From: Scolanthus callimorphus
Lineage: Eukaryota > Cnidaria > Anthozoa > Actiniaria > Edwardsiidae
Length of the DNA: 64,000 nucleotides
Direction: 5' to 3'
Assembly (NCBI GenBank): GCA_033964015.1
Contig: CM066925.1
Coordinates: 2,803,199 to 2,867,198 of the forward strand
Made by a program: the position numbers and the translations under genes. Shown here one piece after another: positions 45,645 through 57,046 of this stretch; position 1 is the first letter of the stretch, and each line of letters opens with the position of its first letter. A model generated the notes under the pieces. That model saw only the letters and a list, made by a program, of their open reading frames with translations. It made no database searches and was not told the DNA's origin.

Positions 45645-46999
45645 TATGACTGAACCTGGCTTGGCCTGATGTAGATGTTGTAGATAATAGGATGAAATCG
45701 CGTAGTCGCGGTCGCGGTCACGTTCGCGACGAGGCACAACTTTGTCGCGGCACATTTCACAGTCATACGAAATCTGCTTTAGAATCTAGGACTTCCGGTT
45801 TATCTACTTACAGAGTCTCGTACAGTCAGCATGACCGAGAAGCATGACCGTGCTTTGCTGTCGTTTCGAGAGTTAGCTCTTCGTCGGAGCGAAGATATAG
45901 TTCCTTTGCTCCAACGAAAAGCTAACTCTAGAAACTTTAGCAAAACACCAGGTTGTCCATGGCATTTCACATAAATATCAACCTTTGGTTATTATCATTG
46001 TCCATATTAAAGCACTATCGCAGAGGCGGGCATAGGGGACCCTCGAATACCGTAATATCGTGTCCAAATACGCAAAACAGTAATATCGCGTGAAAAATTC
46101 GCAAATACCGCGATATCGTGTCTAGAATTCGCAACACAGTATAATCATTGCATTTGACTGGCCGTGTAAATAAACTGGTCCAGGAAGCCAAACACAGAAC
46201 ATTTCGCATGGTGTAACAGTTCTACGAAATATCAGTCTCCGCAGACAAAGATAATACCGAATTACCGTCATTTCAGATTTTTTTCCCCGAAAAACCGCGT
46301 GTTCTAAAGTCTCATCCCGCATTTGAGCGGCTCAGAATATCGAAATATCGCGTCCTTAGTATTACCGAAATATCGAGGCAAATTTGTTCGAATGCCGTAG
46401 TACCGCGCTCTATCATACTTCCTGATCCTTTCTTACAAAAGTCGTAACATGGATCTTTTTTACGGATTTCAGTGGCACTGTCTCTACTGTGACTCTACTG
46501 ATCCGTATTCTCGGTGAACCTGCAGGGTCATTAAATCCGGCAATTATGAGAGGGCTGAAATTAGACTGGGATATATGTTTACTTCGTTTAGTAATTTCCG
46601 GGTTTAGCAAACATTTTAATGAAACAAGTGCTACAGTTAGCCAACTTACCGGCGCCGTTGTCCATGTTATTCACCGGAAATCACAACCTTCATGTTAAAA
46701 AGAAAAAAAAACATTTTAGATATCCTGCTTTAATGTTGAATAATAACACGAAGAAAGGCTAATACTACGCGATAAATCTTAACAGGATAGTGGCATGATA
46801 GAGTCCAAACTGAAAGTACATAAGCAACCGTGGACAGCTGTTTCGACCTTTATTAATCAAAGCGGAAGGATGGTGTGAAGTAATCTCCCACCCCACCTGC
46901 GTTCCGCTTTATGGAGCGAAAGTCAAGTTTCACCCAAAATGGTTAGCATGTAAAACATTTTTAATTCTGAGTTTGTAACTTCACTTATTTTAGTTATGT
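45645..46999. other. intergenic DNA of unit C
   Basis: Collinear with 37683-39020 of unit B; contains the AATATCGCG-type degenerate repeat. No gene is supported. Confidence 0.5.
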
Positions 47000-47003
47000 T
47001 TAA

Positions 47004-48208
47004 GGACGGTGCCCACAAAAACAGTAATTTTTTTCGCACTTCATGACTATGTGGTAATGAAAAGTAATGTGAAAGGCTATCTATTTCCGATAAAAAAAAG
47101 TAGGGTACCCACGCAAGTTGTCGAGATAACCCATCCCCAAAAGCAGAATTAGCGTTTTTTTAGAAATTACGAAAAAAATGAAATTTTACTCGATAGTTTT
47201 ATTTCAATTCTACTTTCGCTCGTAAAAGCAGTAGCTGTTATTACATTTGTTGGATTCTATAACAAATATTTGTCAATTTCGGCTTTTAAAAGTATTTTAG
47301 GGGGTACAATTTCTACAACAGGCCCCAAATTCACCCTGACACCCGCTACTTTATGCGTCAAAAAAACAGCCTCAGCATATTTTTCGCACGTTAAAAATTT
47401 GCAAATACGCTGCAGAGGATATATATTTTCGAATGATGTAAAAAAATATAGGGGTAGCCACGCAATTTTCAGAAATAGCGTGCCTTTTAACAGCAGGTAG
47501 AATGGTAAAGTGACAAATCTGCGCACCCCTCCCCTGTGAGTAGAAATTGACATTCAAAATGGCGACTCTTTAAACAAGAGGGGAAAAGTGGAAAAATAAA
47601 GGTAACTACGTGGTGCATTGACTTAAAATAATTTAAATATTGATTTTAGATAAAGTTGTAGTATATTTGATTCCAAAATTAATGACTAGCAGGTCGAGAT
47701 TATTGAAAATAGCAAGGCGAACTTACGAAAAGCCGGGTTTTTTAAACGATAACGACGACATTTTTTTCATTTACAAAGCGAGTCTTGGACAAACATCATT
47801 GAAATGAAACTGCATCTACGCTTTATAGCTTTAAGTGTAAATATACAATAAGTTTTCTGATTCATTTGCTGTTTTTTTGGCAAAATATTTGCGTTAAGAT
47901 ATCTAGATTTTTAGGTATCAAAACTACGGCTACTATGACTCAGAGAAAAATCCCGATATTTTTACTAAATGTTAACTTTTGTAGGTTATTTTCCCAAGAA
48001 ATTTTCAACTGAAGGTTATTTACAGAGGAAAACAAAGAAAAAAAGAAGAAAAAAGGGGAAAAAGAAAAAAAAAATCGACGGCCTCGAGTAAGTTCTGAAC
48101 TGCGCCATCGAGCCTGATCTGAAAGGTGATTGATTAAAATGCTACATATACAGAAACCCGCATAGAATGCGCGAGCAGGATGCGCAGTAACATTAGTAGG
48201 CACCGTCC
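47004..48208. mobile_element. piggyBac-like non-autonomous element, unit C only
   Basis: 1,205 bp with TTAA at 47000-47003 and 48209-48212. Units A and B have uninterrupted sequence at this point; unit B retains a single TTAA (GTTTAAATAAAG). The ends GGACGGTGCC and GGCACCGTCC are exact inverted repeats. The interior is AT-rich with no transposase. TTAA duplication points to piggyBac-type mobilisation. Confidence 0.85.
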
Positions 48209-48387
48209 TTAAATAAAGTGGGCTTTGACAATGGAATGCAGACAAACATGAGCCCGAGCGGTCCTAGCCTGCGATCTCGCGAGTGTTTTTTTTTAAGAAA
48301 TTTTTTTGGCGCGCGGGATTCCTGTGTGGAGGTGATTAATAATTCATAGGCTTCACGGTTCTATTGTTTATGCCTATTAATTATTAT

Positions 48388-49735
48388 CAGAAACATATAA
48401 GTGAGTTGAAACGTGTAACAGACGAATGAATCTGATGTGACAACCTGCGAACAACTCGCGATCACTAAACACCATATTTGGAAAACAATGTCCTTGCGTG
48501 CAGCCAATCAAAATTCAGATGTGACTCTTCACTGCACACGGCAGGCTTCGGTGCTCGTTTTGCAAAGCTACATTCTGATTCATCGATGCTTGCAGATTTT
48601 TGGAAGCCTTACCGGCTTTTCTACGAGATTTCCTGCTGGAATACCAATGAACTTTGTAAAGAAGAACTTCCAAGCTCAACCAAAATGCATAAATTTCTCA
48701 GAAGGAGAAAAATAATTCAGGAATTGAGCATATTTTGCAAAGTTAAAACTCACACCACTCGACTCAGTTTCGGGATTTCAATAAGGAAAAAAAGAGGTTG
48801 GCCAAGCAGAGTTTTTATGGCTAGGAACTCTGAGAAACTATTGAAGAAATAACCAGAACGGGAGAAATGAATATCAACGTCGGCTGGATTCTGTTGATTG
48901 AATGAACTTTGTAAGAAGAACTTCCAAGCTCAACCAAAATGCATAAATTTCTCAGAAGGAGAAAAATAATTCAGGAATTGAGCATATTTTGCAAAGTTAA
49001 AACTCACACCACTCAACTCAGTTTCGGGATTTCAATAAGGAAAAAAAGAGGTTGGCCAAGCAGAGTTTTTATGGCTAGGAACTCTGAGAAACTATTGAAG
49101 AAATAACCAGAACGGGAGAAATGAATATCAACGTCGGCTGGATTCTGTTGATTGAAAAGGAACTAATTTACACGTAGGAACGAAGGAGAACTCGGCTATG
49201 CAAAGGATCCGTTCTTGAAACAACAAACACAGAAGAAGGGAAATTAGAGTAGTTCTCCAGTGCTCTTAGTTATAAACTTCAAGATATGTTGTCGTTGAAT
49301 TTGCACTGGAAAATGAGATGTCAAAGAAAGGACGAAGGATCCAATCAAGTCAAAACAAACAAATAAGGCTCGAAAAAAATGTGTTTTTTTTTTCTTTCAG
49401 TAGCGAATTAAAAAGCGTTTAGTTTATAAATTAACTTATAGATTTTATTTCTTATAAATTGTTGTCTTTAGATTCTCATTTGTTCTTCTTCATGGTGCTT
49501 TTAAGCCTTATTCTTGATGAATTTTGAGCATGGAAAAGAAACAGTTCACAACTCATTGTGCTTCTGTTGTGGGGAGTTCGCGCGCGTTATTTTTAGAAAA
49601 CATGACGAATAACATCTCCCGTTCCTGATTGGCTAAGCGAAGAATCTGTTGCTTTCCAAATATGGTGCTTTTTGATCGCGAGTTGTTCGTAGGTTGTCGC
49701 GCTGTTACACGTTTCAACTCACTTATATGTTTCTG
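48388..49735. mobile_element. hAT-like element with about 110-bp terminal inverted repeats, unit C only
   Basis: 1,348 bp, ends CAGAAACATATAAGTGAGTT and its complement, flanked by TTATTAT (48381-48387 and 49736-49742). Inverted similarity runs about 110 bp inward (ACAACTCGCGATCA and CACCATATTTGGAAA are shared). A 7-8 bp duplication and CAG...CTG ends suggest hAT. The interior has a direct duplication of about 250 bp (about 48647-48890 and 48900-49156). The 124-codon frame at 48478-48852 is not a transposase I recognise. Confidence 0.75.
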
Positions 49736-49956
49736 TTATTATCACCTCCACTGTGAGTATCCCATCTAGCCACGACCAGATAATATCAGCTCTTCTTCTC
49801 CCCCGCGACACAGGAATCCCGCGCGCCCCCCCCAAAAAATGAAAAAATAAAAATCAAATATCCGAGAAATTCCTTGGAGAACCGGCTCGCAGGCTGGAGC
49901 GAGCATATTGGATGTTTCTCAACGCGCACCACGGTTCGGTGAAATCCGTAGTAATA

Positions 49957-50208
49957 GAGCGGATTTCACATGACTGTCAAGACTTGTTATGTAATTACGA
50001 TTGCTTTTCGTTCTCATTGGCTACTCGTTTTTCTCAGCCAATCAAATTCTGTAGTAAATACAATTGTGTAATTACTTAGTAATTGCTTCGGCTTGTGATT
50101 GGCTGAGAAAAAAGCCATTTAGGAGCAAGTTGTGATTTTTCTTGATTCTGATTGGCTAGTGATTGCTCAATTGCAATTGCTTTCACGACAGTCATGTGAC
50201 AACCGCTC
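49957..50208. mobile_element. TA-flanked MITE family 3, copy 2, unit C only
   Basis: 252 bp, TA at 49955-49956 and 50209-50210, with empty site GTAATATG in units A and B. Ends GAGCGGATTTCACATGACTG and a near complement. Same family as 24740-24992. Confidence 0.85.
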
Positions 50209-50253
50209 TATGTTTTGTGAATAACCCAGACTCTCACCCAGTCGCTAAAACAA

Positions 50254-50517
50254 TAGCCCATTTCGCGGTTAAAACGCGGCACTGTGGGAAGCCTGTATTT
50301 AACACCAAAGGGAGGCTCAAGCGGGCACTGGTTTTTCAAGCGCACGTGTTGTTCAAATGGCGGGAAGAAAAGTTGAGAAATACATTTTCGCCACTACTGG
50401 CAGGTAGATCGAAATGACTTGCTACAGTATTTTGGCAAAGGGAAGTGCCCACAGAAAACATTGCCCGCCTGAGCCTCTCTTTGGTGTATACAGGGATTTT
50501 AACCACGAAATGGGCTA
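50254..50517. mobile_element. 264-bp inverted-repeat element, unit C only
   Basis: Ends TAGCCCATTTCGCGGTTAAAA and a near complement; inverted similarity continues through CACCAAAGGGAGGCTCA and GCGGGCA. A and B read straight through (AAACAATTAAG). The target duplication is unclear. Confidence 0.75.
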
Positions 50518-50519
50518 TT

Positions 50520-52515
50520 CAGAAAAAAAGAACAAGAAGGCGGGCGCGAAGGCTTCTGGGAGGAGAAATGAGGGCGAGCAAGTGGGAAGGAGAAAAGATG
50601 ATTCCCGGGATCCCACAATTCCTTGCGCGCCGCCATTTCTCTACCCAGCAGCCTTCGCGCATCGCACTTTTCACCTCTACCTGTTCATTTTTTTCTGAAT
50701 TATTTTAGCGAGTCTGTAAATAACCCATGGGCCACTTTCACCTAATTTTGTAAGAACGTTCGCGTCTCAAGCTGTAGCCGATCAGTTTCTGGCGCGCCCA
50801 AATTTAGACATGGTAAATATAAGACAGGAAAAAATACTTTATTGCCATGCTATCAATTCATATACAGATATATTACAAACTAATCAGCAACCTTATAACA
50901 AAGACCCTAACATTAGCACTAATTTTCGTGTGATTTTTCGTGTGACTTCGCGATTTAAAAAAATAATATGGGCGAAATTTTCTCAATTTAATAAAGGAAC
51001 ATACGTCTATTTATTGCGTATGATGGTAACGTTAAGTATAAGAATACAATATCTGACTGTGCCTATGGTTTGTTTTTTGTTATTAATTCAGCAATAAGAA
51101 GCGTAAAATAATGATAAAATCTCATTGGAAATTAATTCCCTAAGAATATAATTTTCCATCCAAATCGCGAAACCCAAAAAAACAGCGAAATATGCCGTCC
51201 ACTTTTTCGCGAAATTAAGTGCCCGCGAAAATTAGTACCAATAAAGTAACATTGGGTAGGAAGGGGCGGAACCAGCGTGATTGATAGGTTTGCAAGTTTG
51301 GCTGAAAAATAGTGGGTCGGATGACCTTCTTTTTTACAAACTTCAAGGAAGTGCTGCCGTTTTTTTACGAATCCACACAGGCCTCGGGCAGAGAAAAAAA
51401 ATGGCTAGAACGATGATTCTCGAACATCGGCAAAAGTTCTGGTCAATTTTCCTGCCTTTTTCGCTAATATGAGGAAAAATACTTGACAGACCTTTCGATT
51501 TCCTAAGTTGGATCTCCTAATAAGGAAGTCTTGCAACGTCATTGTGATTGTCGCAAGTCATTTTTTTGGTGACATTTTCTTGATATACTCAAGAAAATAA
51601 ACGAAACGAGATCTTCATGCTGGTCCGCCCCTCACTGTATAGCTATTTGAAAATGAACCATAAAAGAGTACGTAATAACCCTTACACAAGAAGAGAAGAT
51701 ATGGTGTTAGGAACTGTCTTTGTGTAGTTCTGTTCCGCAAACTCGCTACAAACGTTCGCTTTTGAAAAAGCCGCCCACGTTGAAACCGCGATGGAAAAAT
51801 TGTGTAAACCCAAGCCTGGTAGAGCGGATCCCATTCGACTGCAGTACAACCCAACGCAAAATAAACACCAATTCTAGTAGGACTCAACGAAAGGTGATGA
51901 TGGATAAGCTCTTTGCAACGAGCCTAGAAACAGACCTCTAAATTCCCAAGGGCAAATAAACGGACAATACTGGAAAACAAACAAACTTTTTAGTTTACTA
52001 AATAGATTGAAAAAGAGGCATATTCGAAGTGTCTTGACCAAGTCCTTTATGTGCAGGTAAAAAGATTACAGATCAGTCACGTTTCTAATTCGTTTGCGTT
52101 CCAGTACAACCACGTAACAGACCAACTACAAAGGGCCTATCACTCACTTATCTGAAATCCTCGATAACCAGGTGCACAGGAGCCCAAAATGTGACACCTA
52201 CGGGCATGGCAACAATTTCTTTATAAAAACCTATACATGCTTTTACTTAACCCAGGATGGCAGGGCCGCATAACCGACCAAAACGCTGACTCTTTCTAAT
52301 CTTAAACTGCTTTTTCCTGTATTACTGTGCGACTACGTCAACCGGGCCATTTTGAAAGAAGTTAGCCAATCAGAAAGCGAGTACAGAACAAAGGATCTCG
52401 ACTTTCTTGAGATCTGAGACACCGAAATAACGCTTTTCTCGTAAAAATTGTGGAAATTATGGGCAGAAATAACTTCAAAACACTTTCGTCAGATGTATTG
52501 CAGGTATTAAATTTG
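50520..52515. other. intergenic DNA of unit C
   Basis: Collinear with 32045-34380 of unit A but more diverged than A is from B. 50565-50700 replaces a segment present in A and B. Only one copy of the 99-bp repeat (51809-51888). No gene is supported. Confidence 0.5.
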
Positions 52516-52639
52516 CTTAGTTTACAGTTGACGCGGTTTCCATTGTTATTCGTAGGGAATTAACTCGGATAATGGCTCTCAACAAACTAAAAGTCGGGGA
52601 GGGATTTGAATTCTCCAGGGAAAGGTTGGGGTTGATCAA

Positions 52640-52775
52640 TAGAATTGAATTGAATTTCTAGGTAAATATATGGCTCATTATGGACTCATAGGTAAGTATA
52701 TGGCTCATTATGGATTCATAGGTAAGTATGTAGATACTTACCTATGAATCCATAATAAGCCATATACTTACCTGT
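52640..52775. repeat. hairpin of short repeats
   Basis: TAGGTAAGTATATGGCTCAT and variants occur in direct copies at about 52660-52730 and inverted at 52732-52772, giving a long hairpin. Confidence 0.6.
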
Positions 52776-52785
52776 AAATCAATAA

Positions 52786-52937
52786 TGTGTGGTTCCAGAA
52801 AATATCCCCCCCCCCCGGAAGAGTGTTGGAAACAGACCCCCCACCTCTCTGGAATTTCTGAAGAAAAATACAGTATTTGCATGGAAATTATATCCTTTCC
52901 TATTATCCTTCCTATGGATAATTTCTGGAACCACACA
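52786..52937. repeat. MITE with TGTGTGGTTCCAGAAA ends
   Basis: 152 bp with 16-bp terminal inverted repeats TGTGTGGTTCCAGAAA / TTTCTGGAACCACACA and a poly-C run near the left end. No coding sequence. Confidence 0.75.
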
Positions 52938-55385
52938 ATAAGCCATTTTTACCAAGACTTCAAGGGGCACTGTCACGTTTGTTTCATCAAAATGTTTTAA
53001 AATAAGACCAGTGTTCTACAGAAACAACTCCGAACCTATATTTTGTTTCAAATTAGTCTTAGAAAGAAAAAGAAACTTGTTCACAGCCTGTTCGAAAATC
53101 AAAAATGCCAATTAGCAATCCAATTCCATCCGCTCGATTATACACGAAAATACTCCAAATTTGTATTGATCTAGCAGCTGAAAGGTTAGATATGCACCAT
53201 ATTAGTTCCTATGATGTGTCTTTTGTAACGCAATACGGTATTGCACAGCGGGCATAAATGCGCGCCAAAGCAGTACGTTCGCCAGGACTTGAGTCGCGGT
53301 CAGCGGTTGCATATTTCTGTGATAGTAGCAAGATGGCGGCGCGTTCGAACACGGAGCAGTGCAAAGGAAGGATGTTTTCTCAATATTTATGATGAGTTCA
53401 ACCGTCATACCCTGCCCAAGATGAGGAATTTTGCAAGAAAAAGCTTCAGGGACGTTGTTGTCGAGGAACAAAACATTTACTTTACAGATTCTCTTGAATT
53501 TCAACAAATGAGTTCAACTCGTGTAAACGTTCGCTACCACGTCTCCTATTTTAATCGCGTCTTCCTCTGTAAATTCCTTGCAAATTTTCGTCACAAGCGA
53601 TGATTATGGCTTACAAGAACTGCCTGATGTTTTAGCAGAAGATAGCGATTGTCATATTTCAAGATTTGCGTATGCTGCTCGGTCATGGAGTGTAATTAAG
53701 ATACAAGAGTTTGTAAAAATTGATTTAAAAAACTAACACCATGAAGAACTGCACTGGGACGACACATGGAGAAGTGTATGCATTCTGCATTACGGGAACT
53801 TGTCACAGTCTGACACATGATCTAAATCATATCAGTATCCAATGACAGAACAAGAATATCAGAATTACCAGAGCAAAATTGTTGCTAGAAATGACTTCCT
53901 TTGTGTTATTGTGCCTGATTTCAGAACCTGTGAGAAGCTATATCTTAGAGCTTAGACCTTCTATAAAAGCTTTCATTAATACTAGAAGGCCAAAAGCATT
54001 TAAGGTAAAATGATAACAAAAACTATGGTATAAATAAATCAAGGAATTCCCATCAAGTTTTCTTGAATAATAAAAAAGAGACTAAAAATACTAGTAACAC
54101 CTGGAAGCTCAAGAATACTTATGACTGAACTTGCATACATTCTAAACTTCACTTGCTTACATGCATGCTCACAGTTTCTTGACATGTGACATGAGTGAAG
54201 CTTGGGATAACTCTAGTACCATCCAGTTTAGATATTTCACCCTCACTGTGGCAACTAGATCTGTCATGGAAAACATCTCTGCCTCTTTTTTGAGGGGGAT
54301 ATCTGGCAGGACAGTATTGTAAGCAAGTTGGTTTGTTTGATTTTGACATATTCTGTTTGCTTATATTGTCTCCTAATTTAATAAGTCAGAAAAATGAAAT
54401 TATTTTATTTTATTCTCTATTTTAAACAAAAACATCTATTGACAACAACTATGCCATTTTTTGCCATGACTGTTAGCAGATGAAAATGAGCCAGCACTGT
54501 AAAATGTTTTCAAAGTAGCTGATCAAACTCTGATGACTACCAGCTTTTTTGCACCTTGTGATATACTTGTAGAAGAAGTTATATAGATGACAAAAAACAA
54601 AGAATGTCAACATTGGTCAAATGGATTGCTTCAGGCTTTAATAAAAACTTTTCATCCACCTATGGGACAGTTGACTGTCATGTCAGTGCTCTTCTGCACT
54701 TATCAGGTTAATCATTTATTTAGCTGGCACTTGCTCCTCCATGGAATTCCCAAAGCATATACAATGGTCCTCTATCTGTAAAACTAGTTCCATGCATCAG
54801 TAGAAGTTTTGCAGTTTTGCCATTCAAATTTGAATTAATTAACTCTATAGCAGCATGTTACAATTCTGTCAAACAAAATGTTACTGAATTAAAAATGAGG
54901 TCCTATGTTTTGCCCTGTTTCAAGCTGGCCATAATAGTTTATGACTGAAATAGCAGACCTACTCACTTGAGAGCAGTAAATGACACAAGATATTTGTCTT
55001 CTTCAAGTAGGATTTAGCTACTATGGATTCTTCACAAGCTTTCTACTACTCAAGGTCAGCTGTCTCGGTTTTGGAAACTGCACTGCAGATAACAAAAGGA
55101 ATTGTGACTGATATAAAAATCTTGATGTTACCTTACAAGATCTAGTAAACCACCACCTTTTTAAATGGTCTGAATGCTTTGAAAATTATATTTATCAGTC
55201 TGACACATGAAATATACAGGTCATAACTGTAATATAGTTTTTGTGTGATTTGTTGTATTTTCTATCCAATGCTAATACCTAATTTATTTTGAAGTGACTG
55301 ACATGCCTTATTTTCTCATTCAGTCCCATTTGAATTCCTGATAATTCTCCATCTTTTATACTTTTTATATGTCACTTATTTTTTT

Positions 55386-55660
55386 ACAATTCAAATATAC
55401 AGTGCAGGATTCTGTAAGTACAGAAACATTTTGATAGACACTATACTAGTGTCACTGAATTTAAGCATAGAAAAATATGCAGGGGGAAAAATTACACAGT
55501 ATAAGACTTTGAGCTATTGTGTCACTTATTTTTCTTTTTTCAATTCAAATATACAGTGCAAGATTCTGTAAGTACAGAAACATTTTGAAAGACACTGAAT
55601 TGTATAAATATAGAAACATTTACAGGGGGAAAGATTGCACAGTAAGTATAAGTTTAAGAA
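55386..55660. repeat. two-copy tandem repeat of about 150 bp
   Basis: CAATTCAAATATACAGTGCA with GATTCTGTAAGTACAGAAAC occurs at about 55388 and again at about 55540. The copies have diverged. Confidence 0.6.
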
Positions 55661-55682
55661 ATGGGCCTCTTTTGTGCTGAAA

Positions 55683-56397
55683 ATCACTTTCCTTTCAGTT
55701 AAATGGAAGCTTCTCCTTTTAGTTACTTTTGGGATAAACAAAAGCATAACTTCATGTGGAAGTGTCAGAACATAAGTTTATTAGCTTACTTTCTGAATGA
55801 TTGGGAAATTGGATTTACACTTTGATTTTCATTTCTGATAAAGATGTTTTTCTAGATGCTGTTCAGACTTCTAACTTGAGTTAAGCTAAAAAAGCATTTA
55901 CTACTATAATACATTCTGAATTCACTTTCCTTTCAGTTAAATGGAAGCTTCTCCTTTTAGTTACTTTTGGGATAAACAAAAGCATAACTTCATGTGGAAG
56001 TGTCAGAACATAAGTTTATTAGCTTACTTTCTGAATGATTGGGAATTGGATTTACACTTTGATTTTCATTTCTGATAAAGATGTTTTTCTAGATGCTGTT
56101 CAGACTTCTAACTTGAGTTAAGCTAAAAAAGCATTTACTACTATAATACATTCTGAATTCACTTTCCTTTCAGTTAAATGGAAGCTTCTCCTTTTAGTTA
56201 CTTTTGGGATAAACAAAAGCATAACTTCATGTGGAAGTGTCAGAACATAAGTTTATTAGCTTACTTTCTGAATGATTGGGAAATTGGATTTACACTTTGA
56301 TTTTCATTTCTGATAAAGATGTTTTTCTAGATGCTGTTCAGACTTCTAACTTGAGTTAAGCTTAAAAAGCATTTACTACTATAATACATTCTGAATT
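55683..56397. repeat. three-copy 238-bp tandem repeat
   Basis: Nearly identical units start at 55683, 55922 and 56159 (TCACTTTCCTTTCAGTTAAA). Differences are a few bases and 1-bp indels, so the triplication is recent compared with the CpG loss around it. A poly-A run follows at about 56404. Confidence 0.85.
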
Positions 56398-56853
56398 CCG
56401 AGCAAAAAAAAAAAAAAAGATTTATCAAACTGCAGTGGACTTATGATACAAGTTTCTTTGAGCTGTAAAGCTGTTTGAGCAATTTTGGGGATGCAATTTT
56501 AGAGGTTTAGTGTTTAGTTCAAGTTCACTGACGAAACGAAACGCGCGGTTTGACAAACAGCCGCTTGGATGTGAATTTAAAAGAGCTAACTTTTCTAACA
56601 ATTTTTACAATCGCTTAGGGTGGTAAACGGATAAAAAGGAAATTAATTTAAGCACTGCAACTACAAGGAGGATTATTAACTCGAAATATCTTCAACTAAT
56701 CTGTTAAAGCGAAGTGCAATTTATCCACAGAAAGATGTAAGCTTACAACTGACACACGAAAATAAAAAACACATGGCTCTGCAGTGAAAAACCCGCGAAA
56801 GTGACAGAAGAATCAGAAGGAATGTTTTGATATTTCTGTTGTTCAGTTCTTAC

Positions 56854-57046
56854 CTCTTGTAGCCAAGACTCTTCCTTCTGAAATAAGCCCTAATTACTTC
56901 ACATCTACCATCATTATCTTGCTGAACTGGAAGTATTCCACTCGCTGCCATGCCCTTCGAAATTCTTCTCAGCTCCGTAAGGTTTTCCCATTTCATAAAA
57001 CCTGACCAACTGATTCTGAGCGATATTTTCGTCCAAAACACAGATT
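56854..57046 (-). CDS. candidate exon, unknown gene
   Basis: Acceptor AGTTCTTTAG and donor GTAAGA on the minus strand bound an open frame encoding a basic peptide (SWSGFMKWENLTELRRISKG, then IRAYFRRKSLGYKR). It lies just inside the CpG-rich right end of the 4.25-kb body. A possible start codon upstream (GCCATGGCCGAAGG, about 57325) has no clear donor joining the two. Domain not recognised. Confidence 0.3.

Larger units (their letters stand above)
53799..56397. other. CpG desert
   Basis: Reading through these 2.6 kb I find one CG dinucleotide (55066), whereas CGs are frequent on either side. TG and CA are abundant. This is the footprint of long germline cytosine methylation with deamination. 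In invertebrates this marks transcribed gene bodies. Confidence 0.7.

Noticed and set aside
48478..48852. 124-codon frame inside the hAT-like element as a transposase
   Set aside because: No recognisable transposase motif, and part of it lies in the internal direct duplication.
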